DNA from: SIG607 sp045614505
GTDB lineage: Bacteria > Bacillota > Clostridia > Oscillospirales > Acutalibacteraceae
NCBI GenBank assembly: GCA_045614505.1
Contig: JAZLDA010000089.1
Span: 1-50,780, forward strand
Length of the DNA stretch: 50,780 nucleotides
Direction: 5' to 3'
Part shown: one piece after another, positions 7,539 to 15,697 of the stretch
How the letters are laid out: every line of letters begins with the position of its first letter
Position numbering within the stretch: the first letter of the stretch is position 1
Notes under the pieces: generated by a model
The model's database searches: none
What the model was told of the DNA's origin: nothing
Seen by the model: only the letters and a program-made list of their open reading frames with translations
Made by a program: the position numbers and the translations under genes

Positions 7539-8039
7539 TTAACCAACGATTTCTTTTACAGACTTACCGCGGATAGCAGCAACTTCTTCAGCGTTGCGAA
7601 GGGCGGCAAGACCTGCGATGGTAGCTCTTACAACATTACAGGGGTTGTTAGAGCGTAAAGCCTTGGTACGGATATCCTTAATACCAACGGTTTCGAGTAC
7701 GGCACGAACAGGGCCGCCGGCAATAACGCCGGTACCGGTTGCAGCGGGCTTTAAGAGCACGCGGCCTGCACCGAACTCACCAACAATTTCATGAGGAATG
7801 GTGGTGCCTTTAAGAGCTACGGTAATCATATTCTTCTTGGCATCCTCAATTCCCTTGCGGATCGCATCCGGAACTTCGCCTGCTTTACCGAGACCGAAGC
7901 CTACCTTGCCGTTGCCGTCACCGACAACAACCAAAGCGGAGAATTTCATAATACGACCGCCCTTAACGGTTTTGGATACGCGGTTGATAGCAACAACGCG
8001 CTCCTGTAATTCAACATTGTTTGTGTCAAAATTAGCCAA
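7539..8039 (-). CDS. rpsE: 30S ribosomal protein S5
   Basis: 166 residues. The double-stranded RNA-binding N-terminal domain (VVAINRVSKTVKGGRIMKFS) and the LKPAATGTGVIAGGPVRAVLE loop are diagnostic; S5 helps decoding accuracy. The start codon is TTG (TTG GCT AAT), with GGAGGAATAACT in front and no ATG or GTG near the conserved N terminus, an uncommon choice for a highly expressed ribosomal gene. Confidence 0.96.
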   Translation of the reverse strand: MANFDTNNVELQERVVAINRVSKTVKGGRIMKFSALVVVGDGNGKVGFGLGKAGEVPDAIRKGIEDAKKNMITVALKGTTIPHEIVGEFGAGRVLLKPAATGTGVIAGGPVRAVLETVGIKDIRTKALRSNNPCNVVRATIAGLAALRNAEEVAAIRGKSVKEIVG

Positions 8040-8058
8040 AGTTATTCCTCCTCTTCAA

Positions 8059-8418
8059 TTAGAACTTGAGGCCGCCCTCACGGGCACCTTCGGCAAGCTC
8101 CAAGACACGGCCGTGATAAATATAACCACCACGGTCGAAAACGCAGCACTCAATACCCTTATCAAGAGCGCGTTTAGCAATTAACTGTCCAACCTTGCGG
8201 GCTGCTTCTTTATTTCCCTTTGCACCCTCGAAATCTTTTTCGGTGGTAGAAGCGGAAGCTAAAGTAACACCCTTGACGTCGTCGATAAGCTGGGCGTAAA
8301 TGTTGCTGTTGGAGCGGAATACATCAAGGCGGGGGCACTCTGCAGTACCGCTGATCTTACTGCGAACACGTAAGTGGCGCTTAAGACGAGCCTTGTTAGA
8401 ATCTGGCTTGTTAACCAT
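8059..8418 (-). CDS. rplR: 50S ribosomal protein L18
   Basis: 119 residues. RHLRVRSKISGTAECPRLDVFRS and the C-terminal DRGGYIYHGRVLELAEGAREGGL are typical of L18, a 5S rRNA-binding protein of the central protuberance. Nineteen bases separate it from rpsE, 21 from rplF. Confidence 0.97.
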   Translation of the reverse strand: MVNKPDSNKARLKRHLRVRSKISGTAECPRLDVFRSNSNIYAQLIDDVKGVTLASASTTEKDFEGAKGNKEAARKVGQLIAKRALDKGIECCVFDRGGYIYHGRVLELAEGAREGGLKF

Positions 8419-8439
8419 TTAAAATACACTCCTTCTAAA

Positions 8440-8988
8440 TTATTTCTTTGCGCCCTTAGCGGCTTTACCTTCTTTACGGCGGATATGCTCACCTGCATAT
8501 TTGATACCCTTGCCCTTGTAAGGCTCCGGGGGACGTTTCTCACGGATTTGAGCTGCAAGCTGACCAACAGCCTGCTTGTCGGAACCGCTGACAATAATCT
8601 TGTTGGGTCCGGGAACTTCAATGGTAAGACCATCGGGCTCTTCCATGATTACCTGATGAGAATATCCGAGGTTCATAACAAGGTTCTTACCCTGCTTCTG
8701 AACACGATAACCTACACCGTTTACATCAAGTTCTTTCTTGAAGCCTTCGGTAACACCCTCAACCATATTGGCGATAAGTGTACGGGTAAGGCCGTGGAGA
8801 GAACGGTTTAATTGGTCATCATTGGGACGCTTTACAATAATTTCGCTATTCTCAATAACGATTTCCATTTCAGGACGAAGAGTGTTTTTGAGCTCACCCT
8901 TAGGACCCTTAACGGTCATTTCGGTACCGTTGAGCTTTATATCAACGCCGGCAGGAATAGCAATAGGTTTCTTTCCAATACGAGACAT
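8440..8988 (-). CDS. rplF: 50S ribosomal protein L6
   Basis: 182 residues, two repeated alpha/beta domains. MSRIGKKPIAIPAGV opens the first and the conserved PEPYKGKGIKYAGEHIRRKEGK near the end closes the second (key part: PYKGKGIKYAGE). The last residues AKGAKK are basic. Binds 23S rRNA near the factor-binding site. Confidence 0.97.
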   Translation of the reverse strand: MSRIGKKPIAIPAGVDIKLNGTEMTVKGPKGELKNTLRPEMEIVIENSEIIVKRPNDDQLNRSLHGLTRTLIANMVEGVTEGFKKELDVNGVGYRVQKQGKNLVMNLGYSHQVIMEEPDGLTIEVPGPNKIIVSGSDKQAVGQLAAQIREKRPPEPYKGKGIKYAGEHIRRKEGKAAKGAKK

Positions 8989-9002
8989 CCTGAAGCACCT
9001 CC

Positions 9003-9401
9003 TTACCAGACATAAGCGAGAACTTCGCCGCCAACATTAGCTTTGCGAGCCTCTTTGTCTGTCAAAATACCCTTAGAGGTGGAAAGGATTGCAATACCAA
9101 GGCCTCTCATAACCTTAGGCATATCCTCAACATTGGTGTAAATTCTCAAACCGGGCTTGGAAACTCTACGGATTCCGGTGATGATCTGAGATTTTTTCGG
9201 GCCATACTTCAGTACGATATGAATCATGCCCTGCTTTCCGTCTTCAATAACCTGAAAGCTTGTAATATATCCTTCGTCAAGTAAAATTTGGGCGATTGCC
9301 TTCTTAACATTTGACGCAGGGATATCTACCGAATCATGTTTTGCCGAAGAAGCATTACGAATTCTTGTAAGCATATCGGCGATAGTATCGGTGATTTGCA
9401 T
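9003..9401 (-). CDS. rpsH: 30S ribosomal protein S8
   Basis: 132 residues. DTIADMLTRIRNASSAKHD at the N terminus and the C-terminal GLGIAILSTSKGILTDKEAR are classic. S8 is a primary 16S binder and the spc-operon autoregulator in enterobacteria; no equivalent leader can be judged here because the gene is internal to one long operon. Confidence 0.97.
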   Translation of the reverse strand: MQITDTIADMLTRIRNASSAKHDSVDIPASNVKKAIAQILLDEGYITSFQVIEDGKQGMIHIVLKYGPKKSQIITGIRRVSKPGLRIYTNVEDMPKVMRGLGIAILSTSKGILTDKEARKANVGGEVLAYVW

Positions 9402-9427
9402 GCCGTCAACCTCCTTTTCTGTTGCTT

Positions 9428-9613
9428 TTACCAGCTTGCCTTAGTCACGCCGGGAATTTCACCCTTGTAGGCGAGTTCTCTGAAACAGATACGGCAAATA
9501 CCGTATTTGCGAAGATAAGCGTGGGGGCGTCCGCAGATTTTGCATCTGCTGTATGCTCTGGTTGAAAATTTGGCAGGACGGGCCTGTTTGATTTTCATAG
9601 ATGTTTTAGCCAT
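9428..9613 (-). CDS. rpsZ: 30S ribosomal protein S14, zinc type (S14Z)
   Basis: 61 residues, the short form of S14. Two CxxC motifs (CKICGRPHAYLRKYGICRIC) bind zinc. Together with zinc-type S4 and L36 this shows the cell uses the C+ set of ribosomal proteins. Starts 12 bases after rplE; AGGAGA upstream. Often annotated rpsN type Z. Confidence 0.96.
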   Translation of the reverse strand: MAKTSMKIKQARPAKFSTRAYSRCKICGRPHAYLRKYGICRICFRELAYKGEIPGVTKASW

Positions 9614-9625
9614 AATCTCTTCTCC

Positions 9626-10165
9626 TTATTTCGCAAACGGAGCACCCATAAGAGCGAGTAACTCACGGGCTTCTTCGTCGGTTTTCGCTGTGGTAATGAA
9701 GTTAATATCCATACCGCGAACCTTGTCGATCTTATCAAATTCGATTTCAGGGAAAATAAGCTGTTCCTTAACGCCCATGGAATAGTTTCCGCGGCCGTCA
9801 AAAGAGTTGGGATTAATTCCTCTGAAGTCTCTAACTCTGGGAAGAGCGGCGTTGAACAAACGCTCAACGAACTCATACATTCTCTCGCCTCTGAGAGTAA
9901 CTTTTACACCGATAGGCTGGCCGGCACGGAGCTTGAAGTTCGCAACCGACTTCTTTGCAAGACAGGGAACTGCCTTCTGACCGGTGATTTTGCTCAAATC
10001 AGCAATAGCAGCGTCGATAACCTTCGGGTTTTCTTTTGCTTCGCTGATACCTACATTGATTACAACTTTATCGAGCTTCGGAATCTGCATGACGCTCTTA
10101 TAATTGAATTTCTTCATCAATGCGGGAGCTATAGAACTTACATATTCTTCTCTCATCAATGACAT
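9626..10165 (-). CDS. rplE: 50S ribosomal protein L5
   Basis: 179 residues with MQIPKLDKVVINVGI, the RAGQPIGVKVTLRG loop and the C-terminal RGMDINFITTAKTDEEARELL typical of L5, which binds 5S rRNA and touches P-site tRNA. The chosen ATG is 7 bases after GGAGG; a second in-frame ATG three codons later has poorer spacing. Confidence 0.97.
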   Translation of the reverse strand: MSLMREEYVSSIAPALMKKFNYKSVMQIPKLDKVVINVGISEAKENPKVIDAAIADLSKITGQKAVPCLAKKSVANFKLRAGQPIGVKVTLRGERMYEFVERLFNAALPRVRDFRGINPNSFDGRGNYSMGVKEQLIFPEIEFDKIDKVRGMDINFITTAKTDEEARELLALMGAPFAK

Positions 10166-10184
10166 GTCATGTCCTCCTTACTCG

Positions 10185-10499
10185 TTAAAATGTCTCTTTG
10201 CACTTTTTGCACATACGGTCTTTTTTGCCGTCCTCGTAGATTTTAACACCTACGCGGGTGGGCTTACCGCATTTGGGGCAGACAAGCTGCACCTTGGATG
10301 CGTATATAGCGCTTTCTGTCTCAATGATACCGGAAGGATCGCCGGCCTTGCGGGGCTTCATGTGTTTCTTAACAACATTCAATCCCTCAACAATAACCTT
10401 GCCCTCCTTCGGGCTAACTTCGAGAACCTTACCGCTCTTGCCGCGGTATTTTTCGTCTCCGGTGAGGAGAACTACAGTATCGCCAGTTTTAATGTTCAT
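10185..10499 (-). CDS. rplX: 50S ribosomal protein L24 with Cys4 tail
   Basis: 104 residues. The KOW segment (KTGDTVVLLTGDEKYRGKSGKV) starts large-subunit assembly. The C-terminal part has two CxxC pairs (CPKC and CKKC), a likely zinc ribbon found in many but not all L24 proteins. Two ATGs compete; GGAGG is directly adjacent to the first and nine bases before the second, so the second is taken as start. Confidence 0.95.
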   Translation of the reverse strand: MNIKTGDTVVLLTGDEKYRGKSGKVLEVSPKEGKVIVEGLNVVKKHMKPRKAGDPSGIIETESAIYASKVQLVCPKCGKPTRVGVKIYEDGKKDRMCKKCKETF

Positions 10500-10514
10500 T
10501 GTGTTCATCCTCCA

Positions 10515-10883
10515 TTAAAGTACTTCGGGAGCAAGAGATAAGATCTTGGTGTAGTCCTTATCACGGAGCTCTCTGGCTACCGGTCCGAAAATACGGGTGC
10601 CGCGGGGATTCTTGTCCTCACGGATGATAACGGCAGCGTTCTCATCAAATCTGATATAAGTGCCATCGGCACGACGAAGACCCTTTGCAGAACGAACTAC
10701 AACTGCCTTTACAACATCGCCCTTCTTAACAGTACCGCCGGGGGTAGCCTTTTTAACAGAAGCAACGATGACATCGCCGATGTTAGCATACCTTCTTCTG
10801 GAACCGCCAAGTACACGGATGCACATAATTTCTTTAGCACCGGTATTGTCGGCAACCTTAAGGTAACTCTGTTGCTGTATCAC
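10515..10883 (-). CDS. rplN: 50S ribosomal protein L14
   Basis: 122 residues, MIQQQSYLKVADNTGAKEIM to the C-terminal FGPVARELRDKDYTKILSLAPEVL-type end. The start is GTG preceded by AAGGAGG. L14 lies at the subunit interface and is the docking point of RsfS. Between rpsQ (20 bases) and rplX (15 bases). Confidence 0.97.
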   Translation of the reverse strand: MIQQQSYLKVADNTGAKEIMCIRVLGGSRRRYANIGDVIVASVKKATPGGTVKKGDVVKAVVVRSAKGLRRADGTYIRFDENAAVIIREDKNPRGTRIFGPVARELRDKDYTKILSLAPEVL

Positions 10884-10903
10884 AGTGTTTTCCTCCTTAC
10901 AGA

Positions 10904-11161
10904 CTACAAAGCTTTTTCAATGATTTCAACCACGCGCCAATTTTTGTCCTTGGAGAGCGGTCTGGTCTCCATGATGAGAACTCTGTCACCGATATTACAG
11001 GTGTTGTTTTCGTCATGGGCCTTAAGCTTAATAGTGTTTTTAATGATCTTCTTATAGAGCGGGTGTTTTACGTTGTCTTCGATAGCAACTACAACGGTCT
11101 TATCCATTTTATTGCTTACAACCTTACCAACTCTCGTCTTACGAAGGTTTCTTTCGCTCAT
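10904..11161 (-). CDS. rpsQ: 30S ribosomal protein S17
   Basis: 85 residues, OB fold. RNLRKTRVGKVVSNKMDKTV and HPLYKKIIKNTIKLKAHDE are diagnostic, and RVLIMETRPLSKDKNWRVVE closes the domain. Primary 16S rRNA binder. Confidence 0.97.
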   Translation of the reverse strand: MSERNLRKTRVGKVVSNKMDKTVVVAIEDNVKHPLYKKIIKNTIKLKAHDENNTCNIGDRVLIMETRPLSKDKNWRVVEIIEKAL

Positions 11162-11181
11162 TCGATTACCCTCCCTCTTCC

Positions 11182-11388
11182 TTATGCCTTGGTGGTGTCA
11201 AGAAGTTCTTTTTCGCGAATCACGGTTTTAACGCGTGCGATGTCCTTCTTAACTTCACCTATACGCATAGGATTGTCGAGCTGATTAATGGCGAGCTGGA
11301 AACGGAGATTGAATAAGTCTTCCTTCAGTTCACCAAGCTTTTTGTTCAGCTCAGCGATATTTAATTCTCTGTATTCCTGTACGTTCAT
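11182..11388 (-). CDS. rpmC: 50S ribosomal protein L29
   Basis: 68 residues, a two-helix coiled hairpin near the exit tunnel where trigger factor and SRP dock. ELNKKLGELKEDLFNLRFQL and the C-terminal VKKDIARVKTVIREKE fit. Its ATG overlaps the rplP stop by one base (TAATG), so translation is likely coupled. Confidence 0.97.
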   Translation of the reverse strand: MNVQEYRELNIAELNKKLGELKEDLFNLRFQLAINQLDNPMRIGEVKKDIARVKTVIREKELLDTTKA

Positions 11389-11810
11389 TACTGCTCACCT
11401 TCCATTTCCTTTGTAACAAACTTACACTTGATAGGAAGTTTGTTGGCTGCAAGACGCATAGCTTCCTGAGCAAGCTCTTCGGAAACGCCGCCGATCTCGA
11501 ACATTACGCGACCGGGCTTAACAACTGCAACCCAGTATTCGGGAGAACCTTTACCGGAACCCATTCGGGTTTCAGCAGGCTTTGCAGTGATGGGCTTATC
11601 CGGGAAGATTTTGATCCATACCTGACCACCACGCTTAATGTAACGGGTCATAGCAATACGGGCAGCCTCTATCTGATTTGAAGTGATCCACGCCGGTTCA
11701 AGTGCCTGAAGACCAAACTGACCGTGGGTAATTGTGTTACCTCTTAAAGCCTTACCGGTCATACGGCCACGCTGAACTCTGCGGTATTTTACACGCTTAG
11801 GTAATAACAT
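11388..11810 (-). CDS. rplP: 50S ribosomal protein L16
   Basis: 140 residues. MLLPKRVKYRRVQRGRM, the RIAMTRYIKRGGQVWIKIFP strand and MGSGKGSPEYWVAVVKPG are typical of L16, which organises the A-site region of 23S rRNA. TAATG-type one-base overlaps join it both to rpsC upstream and rpmC downstream, making rpsC-rplP-rpmC a coupled block. Confidence 0.97.
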   Translation of the reverse strand: MLLPKRVKYRRVQRGRMTGKALRGNTITHGQFGLQALEPAWITSNQIEAARIAMTRYIKRGGQVWIKIFPDKPITAKPAETRMGSGKGSPEYWVAVVKPGRVMFEIGGVSEELAQEAMRLAANKLPIKCKFVTKEMEGEQ

Positions 11811-12478
11811 TAGCGGGATCCTCCTTCCTTCTTGGATGTTTTCTTAACATCATGAAGGATTTCGCCCTTGTAAAGCCATACCTTAACGCCGAGACGGCCG
11901 TAGGTGGTAGCAGCCTCAGCAAAGCCGTAATCGATATCAGCTCTTAAAGTCTGCAGCGGGATGGTACCCTCATGATAAGTTTCAGCGCCGGCGATTTCTC
12001 TACCGCCGAGACGACCGGAAACGGTTACCTTGATACCCTTAGCGCCGAACTTCATGGAGCGGCCGATAGCCATCTTCATAGCACGACGGAAGGATACACG
12101 CTTCTCAAGCTGAGCAGCGATGTTTTCAGCGATAAGCTGAGCATCCATATCCGGATTTTTGATTTCTACAATATTGATTGTGCAGGGCTTACCGAGCATC
12201 TTCTCACAAGCGAGACGAAGCTTATCGATTTCAGCACCGTTTCTGCCGATAACCATACCGGGCTTGGCACAATGAATGTGGATTCTGACCTTGGACGCAT
12301 TGCGTTCAATTTCAATTTTAGGAACACCTGCGGACTGAAGTGTCTTCTTCAGGTACTTACGGAGGTTATAGTCCTCAACCAAAGTATCTCCGAAGACATT
12401 ATCCTTGGCATACCAACGGGAATCCCAGTTTTTAATTACGCCGACACGGAATCCGTGCGGATTAACTTTCTGGCCCAT
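11810..12478 (-). CDS. rpsC: 30S ribosomal protein S3
   Basis: 222 residues. MGQKVNPHGFRVGVIKNWDS opens it, the KH domain contains GMVIGRNGAEIDKL, and the C-terminal half has GRLGGREIAGAETYHEG. S3 lines the mRNA entry channel and has helicase activity. It is 12 bases after rplV. Confidence 0.97.
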   Translation of the reverse strand: MGQKVNPHGFRVGVIKNWDSRWYAKDNVFGDTLVEDYNLRKYLKKTLQSAGVPKIEIERNASKVRIHIHCAKPGMVIGRNGAEIDKLRLACEKMLGKPCTINIVEIKNPDMDAQLIAENIAAQLEKRVSFRRAMKMAIGRSMKFGAKGIKVTVSGRLGGREIAGAETYHEGTIPLQTLRADIDYGFAEAATTYGRLGVKVWLYKGEILHDVKKTSKKEGGSR

Positions 12479-12490
12479 AGTCTAACCTCC

Positions 12491-12829
12491 TTAATCCTCG
12501 CGTTCTTTAAGAACGATTGTCATGTGTGATGTTCTCTTTAAAATTCTGTGAGCACGGCCGTGATCCTTCGGGCGGATACGCTTTAAGGTCGGGCCGGGAC
12601 AAACAAAACATTCAGCTACATAGAGCTTAGAAACATCCATATGATGGTTGTTTTCTGCATTAGCGATAGCAGAAGCCAACAGCTTTTCAAGATACTCACA
12701 AGCAGACTTGGGAGTGAACTTTAAGATTGCCATGGCTTTATCTGCATCCTGATTGCGGATAAGATCCATCACTATTTTCACCTTACGCGGTGAAATGCGA
12801 GCATATTTAAGTATTGCTCTTGCTTCCAT
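12491..12829 (-). CDS. rplV: 50S ribosomal protein L22
   Basis: 112 residues from MEARAILKYARISPRKVKIV. An upstream in-frame extension of 25 residues crosses rpsS and lacks a ribosome binding site; AAGGAGAG precedes this ATG. The long beta hairpin in the exit tunnel is represented by the C-terminal GRAHRILKRTSHMTIVLKE. Mutations in this hairpin give macrolide resistance in other bacteria; nothing unusual is visible. Confidence 0.96.
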   Translation of the reverse strand: MEARAILKYARISPRKVKIVMDLIRNQDADKAMAILKFTPKSACEYLEKLLASAIANAENNHHMDVSKLYVAECFVCPGPTLKRIRPKDHGRAHRILKRTSHMTIVLKERED

Positions 12830-12851
12830 AGTTAAACTCTCCTTTCGCCGC

Positions 12852-13124
12852 TTACTTTGTGGTCTTAGCACCGGCATGACCCTTGAAGGTTCTGGTGGGA
12901 GCAAACTCGCCGAGTTTGTGGCCTACCATATCCTCAGTAACATATACCGGAACATGTTTGCGACCGTCGTGTACTGCGATGGTGTGTCCGACGAAATCGG
13001 GGAATATGGTGGATGAACGGCTCCAGGTCTTAAGAACTCTCTTCTCACCGGCAGCATTCATCTCCTGTACTCTTTTCATAAGAACGGGCTGCACATAGGG
13101 GCCCTTTTTTACGCTTCTACCCAT
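12852..13124 (-). CDS. rpsS: 30S ribosomal protein S19
   Basis: 90 residues. MGRSVKKGPYVQPVLMKRVQ and the C-terminal GHKLGEFAPTRTFKGHAG identify S19, which sits in the head of the small subunit near S13. Flanked by rplB (23 bases) and rplV (22 bases). Confidence 0.97.
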   Translation of the reverse strand: MGRSVKKGPYVQPVLMKRVQEMNAAGEKRVLKTWSRSSTIFPDFVGHTIAVHDGRKHVPVYVTEDMVGHKLGEFAPTRTFKGHAGAKTTK

Positions 13125-13147
13125 AATTTTATCTCCTTTCGTCTGAC

Positions 13148-13981
13148 TTACTTACGACGCTTTACGATATACTTATCGGTCGATTTGTGTTTCTTACGAG
13201 TCTTATAACCCAGAGCAGGCTTGCCCCAAGGAGTTACAGGACCGGGACGTCCGATAGGTGCTCTGCCTTCACCACCACCGTGGGGGTGATCACAGGGGTT
13301 CATTACAGAACCGCGAACAGTGGGACGCCAACCCATGTGACGCTTACGACCTGCTTTACCGTAGTTGATATTGCTGTGCTCAGGATTGCTTACCTGACCG
13401 ATGGTAGCCATGCAGTTAACAGGTACATTTCTGAGCTCGCCGGAAGGCAGACGAAGAAGAGCCATTCCGTTTTCCTTAGCCATAAGCTGAGCCATATTAC
13501 CTGCGGAACGGGCGAGCTGTGCGCCGCGACCTGCATAAAGCTCAACATTGTGGATAAAGGTACCAACAGGGATATTGGTAAGGGGAAGTGCGTTACCGGG
13601 TTTAATATCAGCATCGGGACCGCTTACAATTACGTCGCCTACCTTAAGACCGATAGGAGCGATAATGTATCGCTTCTCTTTATTTTCGTTATCGTACTGT
13701 ACAAGTGCGATAAATGCTGATCTGTTAGGATCGTACTCAAGAGTAAGAACAGTTGCGGGAATACCGGTTAAGTCTCTCTTGAAGTCGATAACTCTGTATT
13801 TTCTGCGGTTTCCGCCGCCGCGATGGCGAACGGTGATGCGGCCATAGCTGTTACGACCGGCATTTTTCTTTAAAGGCTCAAGTAAGCTTCTCTCGGGCTT
13901 CACGTCGGAAAGTACGGAGTAATCCATACTGGTCATACCGCGGCGACCCGGAGTAGTCGGCTTATAATGCTTTATTGCCAT
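13148..13981 (-). CDS. rplB: 50S ribosomal protein L2
   Basis: 277 residues. L2 is required for subunit joining and peptidyl transfer. RITVRHRGGGNRRKYRVIDF and the conserved PTVRGSVMNPCDHPHGGGEG loop holding the key histidine are present, and the basic C terminus KTRKKHKSTDKYIVKRRK is normal. AGGAGAG precedes the ATG. The 85-base gap before it is the largest within the S10 part and carries two hairpins. Confidence 0.98.
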   Translation of the reverse strand: MAIKHYKPTTPGRRGMTSMDYSVLSDVKPERSLLEPLKKNAGRNSYGRITVRHRGGGNRRKYRVIDFKRDLTGIPATVLTLEYDPNRSAFIALVQYDNENKEKRYIIAPIGLKVGDVIVSGPDADIKPGNALPLTNIPVGTFIHNVELYAGRGAQLARSAGNMAQLMAKENGMALLRLPSGELRNVPVNCMATIGQVSNPEHSNINYGKAGRKRHMGWRPTVRGSVMNPCDHPHGGGEGRAPIGRPGPVTPWGKPALGYKTRKKHKSTDKYIVKRRK

Positions 13982-14011
13982 TTTTAATTCACTCTCCTAA
14001 TTAGGCTTAGC

Positions 14012-14054
14012 GAAACCGTATTCGGTTTCATACATCACCTGAAGCTTTAGCTTC
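14012..14054 (-). promoter_or_regulatory. Two hairpins in the rplW-rplB spacer
   Basis: On the minus strand the transcript passes GAAGC-TAAA-GCTTC (14041-14054) and then GAAACCG-AATA-CGGTTTC (14012-14029) before the rplB ribosome binding site. Neither is followed by a T run, so they are not terminators. RNA processing or translational control of rplB is possible but unproven. Confidence 0.45.
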
Positions 14055-14066
14055 TAGGCACTGGGA

Positions 14067-14360
14067 TTACATAAGACCGTCAAAGAATTCGATAGTCTTG
14101 GAATCCTCTTTCAAAGTAACAATTGCTTTCTTCCAGGAAGCGGTATAGCCTTCATAACGGCCCATACGGCGAGCCTGGCCACGTACGCTTATGGTGTTAA
14201 CCTTAGCAACCTTAACCTTAAAGATTTCTTCAACTGCTTTAGCAATTTCAATCTTGTTAGCGTCTTTTGCTACTTTGAAGGTGTATTTCTTGTCGGCAAT
14301 GCCGGACATACTTTTCTCGGTGATAACCGGAGCAATAATGATATCCTGTGCGGTTTTCAT
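14067..14360 (-). CDS. rplW: 50S ribosomal protein L23
   Basis: 97 residues. DIIIAPVITEKSMSGIADKKYTF and VKVAKVNTISVRGQARRMGR are characteristic. L23 is the SRP and trigger-factor dock at the tunnel exit. It starts in a one-base overlap with the rplD stop. Confidence 0.97.
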   Translation of the reverse strand: MKTAQDIIIAPVITEKSMSGIADKKYTFKVAKDANKIEIAKAVEEIFKVKVAKVNTISVRGQARRMGRYEGYTASWKKAIVTLKEDSKTIEFFDGLM

Positions 14361-14983
14361 TATGCGTACACCTCCTCAATTTTCTGAACAGCGCCCTTAG
14401 CGATTACTAAGGAATCTGCGTTGATAATATCGTAAGTGTTGATGGTGTTTACCTGAGCGGTCTTAACACCGGGAATGTTTGCACAGCTCTTAACTGCGAA
14501 GCTGCTGTTGTCTTCAAGAACGATAAGAGTTTTCTTACCAGCATTTATAGCTTTTAAGCACTCAACAACAGTCTTGGTCTTATAGGTTTCAACCTTGAAC
14601 TCATCGAGAACGATAAGATCGCCGGAGATAACCTTGTCAGACAAAGCAGACTTAAGTGCGAGTCTCTTTACCTTCTTATTAAGGTCGAAAGAGTAATCGC
14701 GGGGCTTCGGAGCATGTACAATACCGCCGTGAGTCCACTGGGGAGCTCTAGTAGAGCCCTGTCTAGCGTGGCCTGTGCCCTTCTGTCTCCAAGGCTTTTT
14801 ACCGCCGCCGGAAACTTCGGTACGGGTTAAGGTAGACTGGGTGCCCTGACGCTGATTAGCGAGGTAATTTACAACAGCCTGGTGCATAACAACTGCATTA
14901 GGCTCAACTGCGAAAACGGCATCGCTTAATGTGATTTCGCCCACATTCTTGCCTGCCATATCTAAAACTGCTATATTAGGCAT
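14360..14983 (-). CDS. rplD: 50S ribosomal protein L4
   Basis: 207 residues. The extended loop GGGKKPWRQKGTGHARQGS and the APQWTHGGIVHAPKPRDYSF segment are hallmarks. In E. coli L4 represses the S10 operon by binding its leader; here a structured leader exists ahead of rpsJ, and whether L4 binds it is unknown. Confidence 0.97.
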   Translation of the reverse strand: MPNIAVLDMAGKNVGEITLSDAVFAVEPNAVVMHQAVVNYLANQRQGTQSTLTRTEVSGGGKKPWRQKGTGHARQGSTRAPQWTHGGIVHAPKPRDYSFDLNKKVKRLALKSALSDKVISGDLIVLDEFKVETYKTKTVVECLKAINAGKKTLIVLEDNSSFAVKSCANIPGVKTAQVNTINTYDIINADSLVIAKGAVQKIEEVYA

Positions 14984-15002
14984 AATTCAGTTCTCCTTTC
15001 CC

Positions 15003-15635
15003 TTAGGCTTTAACGCTGTCGAAAAGAACAACAATTCCGCCCTTGGGACCGGGAACGGCACCCTTAACAGCGATGATGTTATTCTCAGCATCAACTTTTA
15101 CTACACTGAGGTTCTGAACGGTTACGCGCTCATTACCTAAGTGACCTGCCATTTTCTTGCCCTTGAATACACGGGAGGGGCTGGAGCAAGCGCCCAGAGA
15201 ACCGCCGTGACGATGTACAGGGCCGGTACCGTGAGATTCTTTAAGGCGAGCGAAGTTCCAGCGCTTAATGGTGCCGGCATAGCCCTTACCTTTAGAGGTA
15301 CCTCTTACATCTACTGCATCGCCTTCGGCAAAAACGTCAGCCTTGATGATGTCGCCTACGTTCATTGCGCTGATATCATCGAAGCGGAACTCACGAAGAA
15401 CCTTCTTCGGAGCAACGTCGCCTTTAGCGAAGTGACCCTTCATAGGGCCGTTTACTTTAGAAGCCTTAAGGTCGCCGTAGCCAACCTGTACTGCTTCGTA
15501 GCCGTCATTTTCAACTGTCTTCTTCTGAGCGATGACACAGGGACCTGCTTCAATAACAGTTACCGGAATGACGTTTCCGTTTGCGTCAAAAAGCTGAGTC
15601 ATACCAAGCTTCTTGCCTACAATACCTTTTTGCAT
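15003..15635 (-). CDS. rplC: 50S ribosomal protein L3
   Basis: 210 residues. GIVGKKLGMTQLFDANGNVI, the glutamine-methylation region near KGKGYAGTIKRWNFARLKES and GSLGACSSPSRVFKGKKMAGHLG identify L3, an early 23S binder. GGAGGAAAATAAA leads into the ATG. The 62-base gap from rpsJ contains a GTTGGG/CCCAAC hairpin at about 15660-15678. Confidence 0.97.
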   Translation of the reverse strand: MQKGIVGKKLGMTQLFDANGNVIPVTVIEAGPCVIAQKKTVENDGYEAVQVGYGDLKASKVNGPMKGHFAKGDVAPKKVLREFRFDDISAMNVGDIIKADVFAEGDAVDVRGTSKGKGYAGTIKRWNFARLKESHGTGPVHRHGGSLGACSSPSRVFKGKKMAGHLGNERVTVQNLSVVKVDAENNIIAVKGAVPGPKGGIVVLFDSVKA

Positions 15636-15697
15636 TTTATTTTCCTCCTTGTAGTTATTGGTTGGGATATACCCAACATGACCACTGACGGCAAAGA

